A stretch of DNA of 33,013 bases from Gymnopilus junonius (Eukaryota; Basidiomycota; Agaricomycetes; Agaricales; Galerinaceae). Of the stretch, positions 1 to 10,551 are shown piece after piece (positions within the stretch are counted from its first letter, which is position 1; every line of letters starts with the position of its first letter). Under the pieces are notes generated by a model that was given only the letters and a program-made list of their open reading frames with translations, ran no database searches and was not told the origin of the DNA. The position numbers and the translations under genes were made by a program. The stretch lies in assembly GCA_015501075.1 (NCBI GenBank), contig JADNYJ010000361.1, positions 1 through 33,013 on the forward strand, in the 5' to 3' direction.

Positions 1-3000
1 CTGTGGATCTGGGTGATGATGAGGGCGAGTTTCAGCTATGTGGTGAGGAGGATGACCTAACAGTAGAGGGTGATGAGGCTGGCGATGAATGCGACCCCGC
101 TGTGGAAGATATTAGCGGACCTCAAGGACATTCATTACCACCATGGCTCCTTGACGAGTTCAGAGCCAAGGTTGTGGACTGCAGCAAGCGCGACAGCGAC
201 GGCTTGCCGCCACTTTATGCCCACCACCAGACATTCTGGTTTCCCCAACCAGCAACATTTTTTTTTACTTTTGCATTCCAATAAATCACTCAGAAACTTT
301 ACAATCCCCACTTTTTCTTGTGGGACCCTGAGCTGTTGTGCTCTAAGGGCATTCCTTGCCCAAAATGCCATCACGTTCTTCAACGACATGGCCACATTTC
401 ACACCATGCCGATGTGTCGATATTGGACTGACATTTTGGATTATTGGCTTTCACTACCGATGCTCCAAATGTGTTCACCCACTGTCTGGAAAACGTACTG
501 TCACTTTCCAAAGCTGGGACAGCCATATCTTGGCTGTTCTTCCACCTGAGCTTGCAGCTGAATTCCCTGCTCGCTTGAGTTATGGAGCGGCATGTCTACA
601 ACATTGTTTGGCTGGATGAGGTCATGTTTCCAGAATGGAATGGGTGCAAAGCCATTTTCTGATGCTCTTCGCATTCAACACCTCCAAAAGTATGATGAAA
701 TTGAATTGCAATATTTAGATGTATTGGCTGGTTTTAAATTAGATGGCTGGGCGGGGCAAACATATAAAGCCTTTTTGCCTTTTGATGATCATAGCCCTGA
801 TGGACCTTTTGGCTTCGTTCCTAGTGGGTCATGGGTGAGAGAGATGTATGACCGCTTTATTGAAGAGCATCACAATGAATTCAATCAACATATGGCTCTG
901 CTCACTGCAGAGATTATTGCTTTGGATCACAGTCACAAGGTATGGTCGGTTTCTTCTAGTGTACATAACAATTTTACTAATCACTTTTCAGCTCACAAAG
1001 CAGATATACAAAGTCAATGGAAAAGAAGTCTTTACAGCCCTTCTGACAGTGACAAATGAAAAGGGGGAAATTCGATCTTGCAATCTTGTTGCAACAAAGT
1101 CACATAAGCAGTTCGAATTGGCATTACATGCCATACTGAAGTCCCTCCATCTTTACGGCCATCTTCCACCAGGTCTCGCCTTTACTGACAACATCCAGGG
1201 AGATAGACAATTTCTCGAGGAATCTTTCCCATCACTTCGCGAGGGTGTTGTGCCTGTTGAGAAGTATCCAGACCTTGATCCTCTCCACATTCCGCCTGAT
1301 GTCATTGTCATCTGAAAAAGTTCTGCAACCACAATTGATGATACCATGTGCACAATTATTGATTCTTTACCTAAAGATGATCTGGATGCTAGGATTGTCA
1401 TTGGGTTTGATTCTGAATGGAATGTTGAAATCTCTGGTAATGGACATATTTTCCATCGAGGGAAGACAGCTATAATCCAGATTGCCTATGACAATCGAGT
1501 TTATATCCTTCAAGTATGATTTCTATATTCAATATCTGCTTCATTGTCTAACATCTTTTCACAGATTGGTGACATGTTGGCAGGCGGAAAGCTGCCTCGC
1601 CAACTAGAGATATTACTGTCTCATCCAAGGATTCTCAAGGCTGGACGCCTTGTCAAGGCTGATCTTCAGTATCTCCAAGATGCTTGTCAATCTCGAGACC
1701 CTTTTGTTGGTGCTCTGGATCTGGCAAAATATGCAAAAGATCGACATGTTATTTCCTCTGCAAGATGTGGCCTGGCTGATCTCTCTGCCATTATTCTCAA
1801 GAAGCGACTTAGCAAGAATGTTCCAGAATGTGTTAGTACTGCCTGGGACTCTGAGGAGCTCACTCACAACCAACTTGAGTATGCTGCCTGTGATGCATGG
1901 GCCTGTCTCAAAATTTATGAAAAGCTTTCTTGCATTGATCTTCCTCAGCCTTTGTCATCAAAGCCTGTTCCCTCAACCTCTGTATTGCTTTACAGCTCAG
2001 ACAACACCAAGGTCATTGCCCATGGACTGATCTCCAGTTATACTGGTGATGAGATTTTTGACCATATAAACATTACACAGACACAGACAGTCATTGATGT
2101 TATTGATGTCTTAGTCCCAGGAGCCATTATAACAACTCACCATAAACAGGCTCTCGAGGCATTTGGAAAGCCACCTTTCTCAGTTGTTTGCTTGCGATCC
2201 CATGTTCGTGTCTTCCCATGGCAAGCTCTTCCAGCAGAGGATCTTTCATCAAAAGACTGTCAACCATCACAAGGTGTCTCAACCACAGCTGAAGATTTGT
2301 TACCAGGAGATGAAGCCCTATTTGACTCTGAAGCTTTATCACTTGGAGACATTATCCTTGATAATTCAAGTACTTCACATCTGCCTGACCCTCCTTCTGA
2401 TTATCCTCATGAGGTTGATGAAGGTAGTGTGGCTCAGGCTGATGCACTGCTCCCACAACCTCCAATTGCATGGGACAACACTTTGCGGAGTCGTGTTTTG
2501 AAGGATGTCTTCCATGTTTTCAATATGTTGTGAGTGTCTTCAGCTCATGGACTTCAAGTGGAATTTGCTCGACAGCTACAAGATGCTATTTTGCGACCTG
2601 ATGCAGAAGATAAACGCCATATTTCTGCTTGGGGTTCTATGCAGAATCCCCCTCGCACTTTTGAACAGATTCGAGCCTCTCAGCCTGCATGGCTGTGGCG
2701 GAGATGCAAAAGAATTATTCCGCCTCCACAGGAATTGTATCCAGTGGTGCAGGAAGTCTTTCAGACATTTGGACCATTGAAAGATGCAACAACTAGTCTT
2801 CCACTATTTAACCACAGCAACTGGAAAACTGCTGGACAAATTCTTGATCTGATACATAATGGGTTTTTATCTGATCCACCTAGCATAACACTTTATACAA
2901 AGATCAGAATTGATGCAAAAGCTGGTGGTCTTCCAATTTATAGATGTTCCCATGGAACTAACTTCACAGAAGGTGGTGTACATACTCACTTGCGAACACA

Positions 3001-4173
3001 CCTTCCATCATCTGGCACATCTGTTCAACATACTCATGCATGCATTTTGGATTTTGTATTGTGCCATAATCTGAAGGTGTGTTTTTATTGGTCTGTCCAA
3101 AGTGACCAATGCTGATTTGGTTATTGAATTCAACAGGTTGGGACATTCAATAGCATTGGTCAACATTATCATGGCCATTATTCCATTTGGCTCATTAACA
3201 AGAAACAAGAGCGAATAGTTTTTCTTGAAGATGTTTTGAAAAACCCAGTACAGATCTCTAACTGGGTCAATGGAAATCTTTATATGCCAACAACTGAGAG
3301 AATTGGTATTCTTCCTGTCCCTGATTCAATCCATTTTGACAGTGGTATGGGTGAGTATAACCCAGCACTTGATGATAAACAGTAGCACCGCTTTCTTGCC
3401 AAAATGCAAGGAACACGGAAGCCTGTTCTGCCTGTCCATACAGATGCAGAAAAGAATTTGTTTCATTTTCTCATGCAGTCTAGTGAAGAATTTTGCTCAA
3501 AAACAAGAGGTCCAATATGGAAGCCAGCTGTGAAGCTATGGAACCGCTATGCAGATGCCAATGATGACATCTTCTACAAGGTAAATTTAAATCTGCTCAC
3601 TTGATATAAAGTTCTAACTATTTTCCAATCTAGCTTGAAGAGCAACTTAAAATATATTATACAGAATGGAAGGTCAACTTGAACTCAAAAGAAACATTGT
3701 CCTTGACATACAATGCACGAAAGGCCTTGGCAACCACATTAAAACACCCAGCCCGATCAACCGCTGTTGTCCCTGTGCCTGAAAAACTTCCCCAAATTCA
3801 TACAGTCTCAAAGGGCATCCGTACACTTCCAACATTCTTCCAAACCATACCATCTGCAAACCCACTGCTGCTGCCCATTGCCTCATCATCACAATTTACC
3901 CTCGAAATGATCCCACCATCATCAAGCAGCCAGGGACTGATGCCAAATATAGATGCAGTAGCTGTGAGCAGGGTAAGGGATGAATTCAGTACTATACAAC
4001 CTAGGAAGAAGGCCAGAAATACACGGACCTGTCAGAAATGTGGGGTTGAGGGTTGTCCCAGCTGTTGTTGAGTTGCAGACTGCAAAAACCTGTGCTGGGA
4101 CTGCAAAAAATTCAACTGCAAGGGAAGAAATTCAAAAAGATTGAACAAGTCCTGTAGTGAAGGCTGGGATTAG
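1..4173 (+). pseudogene. Decayed multi-domain gene: DUF6729-like / DDE-like / DEDDy 3'-5' exonuclease / Cys-rich tail
   Basis: The gene is open at the left window edge, so its start is not seen. An N-terminal Cys domain (about 210-600; motifs PCPKC, RYRCSKC-like, FLWDPE) resembles fungal DUF6729 and changes frame near 400 and 590. A DDE-like stretch follows (LDHSHK near 924-939, then FTDNIQGD near 1183-1206). An exonuclease domain spans about 1390-1925, with FDSEW (Exo I, DxE), LVKADLQYL (Exo II) and YAACDAW (Exo III, YxxxD): the DEDDy set of WRN/RNase D-type nucleases. The C terminus is Cys-rich (CQKCGVEGCPSCC, then CKNLCWDCKKFNC). Four phase-0 introns fit GT-AG rules: 940-991, 1514-1564, 3077-3136 and 3581-3633. 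In-frame stops at 282-284 (TAA), 1313-1315, 2531-2533 and 4069-4071 (TGA) and 3383-3385 (TAG) break it; the frame stays open beyond each, the last run ending at TAG 4171-4173. Intron structure and domain order are seen directly. The DUF6729 and DDE labels are recalled similarity. A mobile-element origin is inference. Confidence 0.65.
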
Positions 4174-4296
4174 TTAGTTATGCACATTTAATACATAAAT
4201 TAAAGCATACCTAGCACCAGGGATTGGAAGGTTTGAACGTGATGTTGAGAAAGATGGCTCACATCCAATATGATGGTAAGGACCAGAGAACATCTC

Positions 4297-4325
4297 CATA
4301 GATTTGATGGATCATCAAATCTATG
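4297..4325. repeat. Perfect 13-bp inverted repeat with 3-bp loop
   Basis: The arms CATAGATTTGATG (4297-4309) and CATCAAATCTATG (4313-4325) are exact reverse complements around GAT. The sequence could form a hairpin or bind a dimeric protein. No function is evident. Confidence 0.85.
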
Positions 4326-4858
4326 CGAGTATCCACCTCCCCATTTGTATTTGAACCGAAAATTCGCAAGAAAAGGGTCCTGGTTCACTTCCAGAATGAT
4401 GGACAGGTCATCTAAACGAGTATCCAGCACCGGATCAATGCTGAGCTCGAACCAGCTTCCAGGAGGCATCTTCGGCAGGAGATGGATGTGCATGATACTC
4501 GAAAGCAGGCGGACTGTCAAGAACATTGATGAAAAGATAGAGCAAAAGGTGAGTTTCCCTCTTTTCCCTTCTTTCTTCCGATTTTTCGATTTATTATTTT
4601 ATTTATTTTCCGCCTCCCCACAACAACCAGTATTGAGCCTTTAAAAATAATCTGAATCTAAATATAACTGCCTTGCACTAGGGCTCCATTCACAGCCATC
4701 TTCCAAAAACATATTTCCATCAAACAAGCCCATTAATATTTATACATACAAAACAAGTTTCACAGCAGTAAAATTTAACAACAAACAGAGAATACTGCCA
4801 TGACAAGAACCAATGGTTTGTTGAAGAAAAAGAACATGGCAGAAGAATATGCTGGATA

Positions 4859-4923
4859 AAGCCGAACAAGCACGCCATTGGCTTGACTGCAGAGCCGGAC
4901 CAAGCCGAACAAGCACGCCATTG
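4859..4923. repeat. Two-copy 22-bp direct repeat, 43-bp period
   Basis: A 22-bp string beginning AAGCCGAACAAGCACG occurs identically at 4859-4880 and 4902-4923. The interspersed bases are partly similar (both contain TGCAGA), so this is a short diverging tandem duplication. It lies in non-coding DNA. Confidence 0.85.
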
Positions 4924-5756
4924 TCCTGATTGCAGACATGTTGAGATGCTGTGGGATCACAGAGCATTACAAGAACGTCCTCTAAAATAACAATGTTTTA
5001 CTTACGTAAAAGCATCGTAATAGCTTGTATAGTTGATCTGCAGTAGTATAATATATTTCTCATTAAATAATAGCATTTGCAAGTAACATGTTCTATTTAT
5101 CAAGAACTAATTTCAAGTCTTTTCTACCCATAGCTTTGGATTATAATATATATTATAGGCCTCTATTGAACCACCATGGCCAAGTTATCATAATGCTCTC
5201 TTTTTCTGTCCAAACCTCTACTATATCTGAAAGCACTTGAAACTTACAAAACCTATTTAGCAAGACATCAATCATGTACTGCTAAAGCTCTAAAGACAAA
5301 TTCTATTTAAATAAAGTAGTATGAGTTTAATATAGTGACTAGCTTGGCCAAACCTAGTTAAACTAGACCAAGAGCCCTTAGCAAGAACTGGCTAGTATAT
5401 TTTCACTTTATATATAGAGTCTGCATATCTATCTTCAATTATAGATCTTCTAATTATTCCCAGCTTTGAAATTTCTTCCATAGATAGTAGTATTCAGAAA
5501 GGACTATTATACGCTTAAAGAAAATCAATACTATTCTGGTATATACTTACTATCCAAAAGGTCAAGTAGAATAAACTATGCATATACTAAAGATGAATAT
5601 GAAATTACACCTCACATATAGCGACAGCTGCTTCATGTGAATTCTACAAAAGACAATAGCAGGAAAATATTAATTATATTCTTTAAATGCACCCAGGAAT
5701 ATTCTAATGTACAACTAGTTGATACTGCGCAAGCTTAGATAGATCCTCATATATCA

Positions 5757-6110
5757 ATGTCTATTTCAACTCTTGGGGAAACTCTTGGGGCAACTGTTGA
5801 GGAAATTGTTGAGGCAACTGTTGGGGAAACTGTTGGAGAAATTGTTGAGGAAACTGTTGAGGCAATTCTTGGAGAAACTGTTAGGGCAACTGTTGGGGAA
5901 ACTGTTGGGACAACTGTTGAGAAAATTGTTGAGGCAACTCTTGGAGAAACTGTTAAGGCAACTCTTGGGGAAACTCTTGGGGCAACTGTTGAGGAAATTG
6001 TTGAGGCAACTGTTGAGGAAACTGTTGGAGAAATTGTTTAGTCAACTATTAGAGAAATTGTTGAGAAAACTGTCTATTCAATTGTTTGGAAAATTGTTTC
6101 TCAGAAAATT
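5757..6110 (+). repeat. 12-bp minisatellite array, forward orientation
   Basis: About 22 well-kept tandem 12-mers of the type GGGGAAACTCTT / GAGGCAACTGTT / GAGGAAATTGTT run to about 6040, then decay to about 6110. Because the unit is a multiple of three and stop-poor, the array is open in more than one frame (for example repeating GETV/EATV tetrads in one and KLLGQLLR in another). The coding look follows from the repeat and I do not call a gene. A block of several units near 5773 recurs near 5965, pointing to larger-scale duplication inside the array. Confidence 0.9.
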
Positions 6111-6189
6111 CTTTAAAAAACTAATGAAAAACTCTGTTCTATATCTGTATTTGATAGATATTTGTTCTAAAGATACTTGACTTGTTTAC

Positions 6190-7097
6190 CAAACAATTGC
6201 TAAATCATTGCTAGTACAATTGCCCTAAGAATTGCCTAAACAAAGAGTTGCCCAACAATTACCCTAACAATTGCATGAAGAGTTGCTTGAAGAGTTTCTT
6301 GAAGAGTTTCCTCCAAGAGTTGCCTGAGGAAATTCTTGCAAGAGTTTTCTGCAAGAATTTCCTACAAGAGTTGCCTGAAAGAATTTCCTGCAAGAGTTTC
6401 CTGGAAGAATTTCCTAGAAGAATTTCCTGCAAGAGTTTCCTGAACAGTTTCCTGCAAAAGTTGCCTGAGAAATTTCCTACAAGAGTTTCCCAAAGAATTT
6501 TCTGAATAGTTTTCTGAATAGTTTCCTGAAAGAGTTTTCTGCAAGAATTTTCTCGAAGAGTTTCTTTGAAGAATTTCCTAAAGAATAGAGTTTCCTGAAC
6601 AGTTTCCTGGAAGAATTTTCTGCACAGTTTCCTAGAAGAATTTCCCACACAGTTTCCTGAAGAATTTTCCAAAGAATTTCCTAAACAGTTTTCTGAATAG
6701 TTGATACTCAACTTGAAATTTCACATATAGTTTTCTGAAAAGAATTTCTCTAAACAGTTTCCTACAAGAATTTCCTAATCAACTTTCTGCACAAGCTTGT
6801 TTTTCTGCTCTATGCTACAAACATTTATCCCAACAATCGCCAGAAGAATTGCCCCAACAATTGCCCCAACAATTGCCAGAACAATTGCCCCAACAATCGC
6901 TGAACAATCGCCAGAAGAATTGCCAAAGAATCACCAGAAGAATTGCCCCAACAATTGCCAGAAGAGTTGCCAGAAGAGTTGCCAGGATGGTGTGATGTGA
7001 CAGAAAATATTCATTTTAAACACAGGAAACAGTTGCCAGAAATTCTCTCAAAAGAAACAGTTTTACTCCAGGAAACTCTCCTAACAACTGTTTCCTA
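6190..7097 (-). repeat. 12-bp minisatellite arrays, reverse orientation
   Basis: The same repeat family appears reverse-complemented: units such as AAGAGTTTCCTG and AAGAATTTCCTG (about 6280-6780), and CAACAATTGCCC and CAGAAGAATTGC (about 6190-6270 and 6825-6990), with weaker copies to 7097. The forward array GGGGAAACTCTT reads AAGAGTTTCCCC on the other strand, so the two blocks face each other around a spacer near 6110-6190. Open frames on the minus strand are by-products of the 12-bp period. Confidence 0.85.
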
Positions 7098-7169
7098 GGG
7101 CCTCCAAGGCTAATAGTTCGACACGCAAAAATTAGCCTTAGAGGCCCCCCAAAAGGGTGTCCTGAAGTG
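7098..7169 (-). mobile_element. Putative DNA-transposon terminus (CACTA/Plavaka-like) with subterminal hairpin
   Basis: Read on the minus strand, LINE A homology stops at 7170 and new sequence begins CACTTCAGGACACCC at 7169. A 17-bp inverted repeat with one mismatch follows: GGGCCTCCAAGGCTAAT at 7098-7114 against ATTAGCCTTAGAGGCCC at 7131-7147, with a 16-bp loop. The 12-bp arrays lie directly inside. A CACT start plus subterminal repeats is typical of CACTA-type DNA transposons, including fungal Plavaka relatives (known biology). Assigning this end to that group is inference. No matching CACTTCAGG end was found elsewhere in the window, so the partner terminus is missing or outside. Confidence 0.45.
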
Positions 7170-8074
7170 CAAGCATCCAAGAAGGCATAAGCCACATCCG
7201 AAGACACAGCCTCCACCTGATCTGGGGTGACGATCGGCACAAAGGGATCAATGCCTTTGAGCTTCTCAATGATGGACAGCACGAAGTCATCCAATTGATC
7301 CGGTGGCAGTGAGTGCATCAGAACAGTTGCTGCCGCTGGAGCGACAGAAATAGAGCAAGCCAACGGAACATGGTCCAATGGCCTGCGCCATAGTTCTCCT
7401 CGCCGAGTGCCCGCAGACAGCTCCTTGGTAGGTTGAACAAAGATGAGGTTGATGACCGACTCTCGTAATGATGGGTTACCAGGGATGTGGGTGGGACCCG
7501 GGTTGACTGGGAGGGAGAGCATCAATCCCAGCATAGCTGCCGTGTTCAGCAGGTTATTGGCTGTCATCCGATGATGCAGGACACCAGGGTCCCACTTATT
7601 CGAGTGACAGTTGAAATCGCCCCCCATGTAATGAAACATTGGGAGAAAGTCGGCCTGCTCAGTGAGCAGGTTGATAGCTGTGTGCTTATCATCAGAATAC
7701 ATGTTCAGTAAATTAACGACAGTGTCTCCAGTAAACAGAGAAACCACCATGATGTCATGGTGATCTATAAGATCATGTTGCATGGCAGGGTGCCAGGGGT
7801 TCAGCCTCATCAAAACATAGGTCAGAATGTGTGGCCGGAGCCCAGAGGGATCAGGCCGAACCATTACCTTCCAATCAGGGTGGTTCGGTGCACCAATAAC
7901 TGCCTCACCTTCAGGATCTCTTGAAGATGGGGCATGTCGTATCTCATGCCAAGGTGGCTCTTGCAAGAAAGTAACATCAAAAGAATCCTTTAGATGGTCT
8001 AGAAGTACATCGATATGACCATAGTTCTGGTTACAATTGTACGAAATAATCCTAACGTCCTCCTTTCTTCTCAT
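7170..8074 (-). pseudogene. LINE A ORF2 5' part: APE-type endonuclease domain
   Basis: The frame is open from ATG 8074 through the whole endonuclease domain and ends in foreign sequence at 7170. Visible signature: ISYNCNQNYGH near the N terminus, LQEPPW (metal-binding Glu), YMGGDFNCHSNKWD (GDFN block) and a DHVPLACS block. In the last block the Ser of the usual SDH is Leu (PLDHVPL), as a C-to-T change would give; copy C keeps SDHVPL. The enzyme nicks target DNA to start target-primed reverse transcription. The last codons before the artificial stop belong to the adjoining element. Confidence 0.85.
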
Positions 8075-10035
8075 TATCGAGCTAGAGGAGGGATGTTAGA
8101 TGTCAAGGTCCGGAGGGCGTGTTTATCACATACCTCGCGGTATTTGGCAACGATCCAATTGTGGTCGAAGCAGTGTTCCCAGAACTTGCAGTTGCATCCT
8201 GTGGCAGGGTGCTCACCCCAACAGTTGGGGCAGCAGGCCTTGTGGGGGCATGGCTCACCCGCTGGGGTGGGGTGGCACATACCATCCGAGTCCGGTGGGG
8301 GCTGGTTACAGCAAGGCACAAGGGCGCAATGCTCGTCAGTGGCATGGGGCCTGCCACACTGTGCACAGCAGCGCTGGTGGGCCCTACAATCCTTGGTGAG
8401 ATGACCCCAGTGCTGGCAGCACTGGCACATGGGGACACCTCATCGGGCAGCAGCTGGCTTTACATAAAGCAGCTCATCCTTGTAGCAAAAAGCCTTATTG
8501 ATAAGCATCTTCACAGTTCATCCAGTCTGGGAGTCCCAGATCTCAAAGTAGCAGTTGAACTTAGAGCTCTTTGCCAATTGACATACGAGGCATGCATGCC
8601 CCACAAAAGGAATGCCCGAGAAGAGAGGGGCCCTTTCGAGCACTCTCTCAATGTCGGCAATGGAGGTAGGAGTCCTCTGAAAGATGTCTGTGTAATAGGG
8701 GACATCCAAAACCTTCAGGAAGGCTTTGGACATCGGTAGTCCAACCCAAGGCGTCAACTCCTTATTAGCATCGGAGGTGCCTTGGACAACATTATAGATT
8801 GCACCCCGAAGGAGCATAAGCTCATCAGTTGTGGGTACGTGATTGGTGTGCAGGGCCCACCTGCGATAGGTGGGCTCTGCAGAAGTGATCTGAATGTCGA
8901 ATCGATCGAGGGCCATCATCTGGTTGACCTCATCAACCAGCGTAGCGAGTATGACGTTCATCAGCACACAGTCATTGAACACCATGAGAACTTGGCGGCA
9001 TGTCAGGCCTGCTGTAACATAGTCCAGCCCTTTAGACTTGGCTGGGGTAGAGGGTCTAGACAGGCCCTGAGAGGGTCCGGGACCGGGGACCAGGTTTGTG
9101 GTGCCATTTGAGTGACTGCCTGCTCAAAATAGCGATTAGTAAGTGACCCACAGGTCGAGGACCCCAGAACTGGTGTCCGGAGTTTTGAGGTGAAGGAGCG
9201 CTTGGGATGGGAGGAGAGAGGAATGGGAGGGGGCCCTGGGGGGGGTGGCCTCTGGTATGGGACCAGCTTGGCCTTCTGTTTGCGAGGCTGGAGCTTGGTA
9301 TGAGAAGGGGCAGGAGCGGGTGCCTTGGGAGGCTCCTCAGGGTCTGCTGGGGGGCCAGTCTGCTTTGGAGGGGCAGTCTGGGAAGATGAGTGCTCGGGGG
9401 GGGTGAGCAGTGGCTCCCCCTCGAGTCTTCGCTAGGTCTTGATACATGAGGTCCACTAAGGAACTGTCAGAATCGATAAGGTTATGGACGATTGACCATC
9501 TAAGAGACAGCGATCATGCGCTGACACCCGTGGCCTCCTTGGCCCAAGGGGAAGAAGTGACTGAATTCACTATCCTAGTGAAAAGGCCGGCATAATCAGG
9601 GTGATCTGCCCTTGATAAAGTAGAAGGACCGTTGGTCATCATAAATGAACCAATGGTCCTCAGTGACTCCACCACAGCAGCCCAGTCCCCATCTGTTCCT
9701 GTGAGGGAAAGGGCAGTAGGCTCCAGCTCTGGAGAGGTGCTTGGGAGAGGAAAACGAACAGTATCATCATCCTCCCCCATGGAAACATCAAGGGATGAAG
9801 CCCTCAAAGCAATGGGAGTAGTGGCCTGCAAGTGAATCACTGACCGAGACTCAGCCTCCTCCCACTCACGAGGAGCAGGGGTGGATGAAGCATATCTCTC
9901 TCGAGCAGATCGAGAGGACGAGGAACCCTCAGGGGTTGGAGACTTGGTACTTGAAGCTCCAATGGATGGTAAATGCCCACCAGAGGCAGAGAGAGAAGGG
10001 CACTTGGGTGTGGACAATGATGATCGCTCGGCCAT
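8074..10035 (-). pseudogene. LINE A ORF1 (gag-like nucleic-acid-binding protein), decayed
   Basis: ORF1 starts at ATG 10035 (protein start MAERSSLSTP). It has a Ser/Pro-rich N-terminal region, a central conserved segment (VFNDCVLMNVILATLVDE) and C-terminal zinc knuckles (CQCCQHWGHLTKDC at about 8387-8428, CX2CX4HX4C, followed by further Cys/His pairs). Such ORF1 proteins bind LINE RNA and form the ribonucleoprotein. A TGA at 9514-9516 interrupts the frame exactly where copy B has CGA (12509-12511), and further frameshifts separate the fragments. Its TAA stop (8076-8074) shares one base with the ORF2 ATG. R-to-C and P-to-L changes in the central motif relative to B are also C-to-T changes. Confidence 0.8.
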
Positions 10036-10195
10036 CGACTTGCACTAAAGGTGCATACACACTCGAATAGTGATAAACACTATCCAAGGACCAGATCGCA
10101 GGTTGTTGAAGAAAGTTGTGGCGTTGCGAGTATATCGATGTTTTGCAATGGTGGTGGTTTGTGGGAAAGAAGGAGCACTTTACCTTAAGACTTAC

Positions 10196-10395
10196 ATCCG
10201 TCTCCAATCCACTGGACTCCAATGGAGTCTACTGGAGTCCAACTGGAGTCTACCGGAGTCCAACTGGAGTCTGCCAGAGTCCAACTGGAGTCTAACCGGA
10301 GTCCACTTAAGTACCGGAGCCATACTGGAGCCATACTGGAGTCATACTGGAGTCATACTGGAGTCATACCGGAGTTATACTGTCAGAACAGAGTC
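10196..10395. repeat. GGAGTC minisatellite (about 11/22-bp and 12-bp units)
   Basis: Alternating ACTGGAGTCC/TACCGGAGTC units make an 11- or 22-bp period (about 10204-10310), then change to a 12-bp period, GGAGTCATACT or GGAGCCATACT (about 10315-10395). The array lies between the 5' end of LINE A and the 3' end of the KDZ gene. Open frames across it reflect the repeat. The remaining 10396-10551 is AT-rich and probably 3' untranslated DNA of the KDZ gene. Confidence 0.85.
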
Positions 10396-10551
10396 ATACT
10401 GGAATTCAGCCTCTTTATTACATGTCAAGTTACACAATTCAAACAACTTGGTTAAATATATACACTATGATACACTTCTGCTTTTTACCTTTACTTTTTA
10501 TTTCTACACTGTGTTATATATTTCATGTTATTTTCATGCACTTTGTTCATC

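Larger units (their letters stand above)
4174..5756. other. AT-rich intergenic stretch without a recognised gene
   Basis: I recognise no gene here. A 108-codon open frame lies on the minus strand (4200-4526), but it matches no family I know and has no supporting context. A pyrimidine-rich tract lies near 4557-4615. From about 5000 the DNA is strongly AT-rich with stops in every frame, which suits old decayed transposon DNA. Two short repeats inside are listed separately. Confidence 0.5.
7170..10174 (-). mobile_element. LINE copy A (Tad1-like non-LTR retrotransposon), 5' part only
   Basis: This minus-strand LINE is the same family as copies B, C and D. Its 5' end lies at about 10174, where minus-strand sequence CCTTCTTTCCCACAAACC matches the first bases of B and C. 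It carries a short 5' UTR, ORF1 and the endonuclease part of ORF2, then ends at 7170, where a foreign terminus begins. Reverse transcriptase, RNase H, 3' UTR and poly(A) are absent, so no TSD can be defined. It differs from B and C largely by CG-to-TG/CA changes, which suggests greater age or heavier methylation. Confidence 0.85.

Noticed and set aside
4200..4526. 108-codon minus-strand frame
   Set aside because: It has no recognised domain, paralogue or splice context in the window, and includes the palindrome at 4297-4325.
5490..5620. Trace of a Ty3/gypsy integrase (YYPKGQVE-like peptide)
   Set aside because: Only a few residues resemble the family, stops surround it, and no LTR or neighbouring domain was found.
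5757..6180. Open frames encoding Leu/Lys/Gln-rich or Gly-Glu-Thr repeat proteins
   Set aside because: The 12-bp unit is stop-free in more than one frame, so long open frames are expected by construction. No start context, intron or known family supports a protein.
5757..7097. CRISPR-like array
   Set aside because: Units are 12 bp, contiguous and diverging with no unique spacers, and the genome is eukaryotic.
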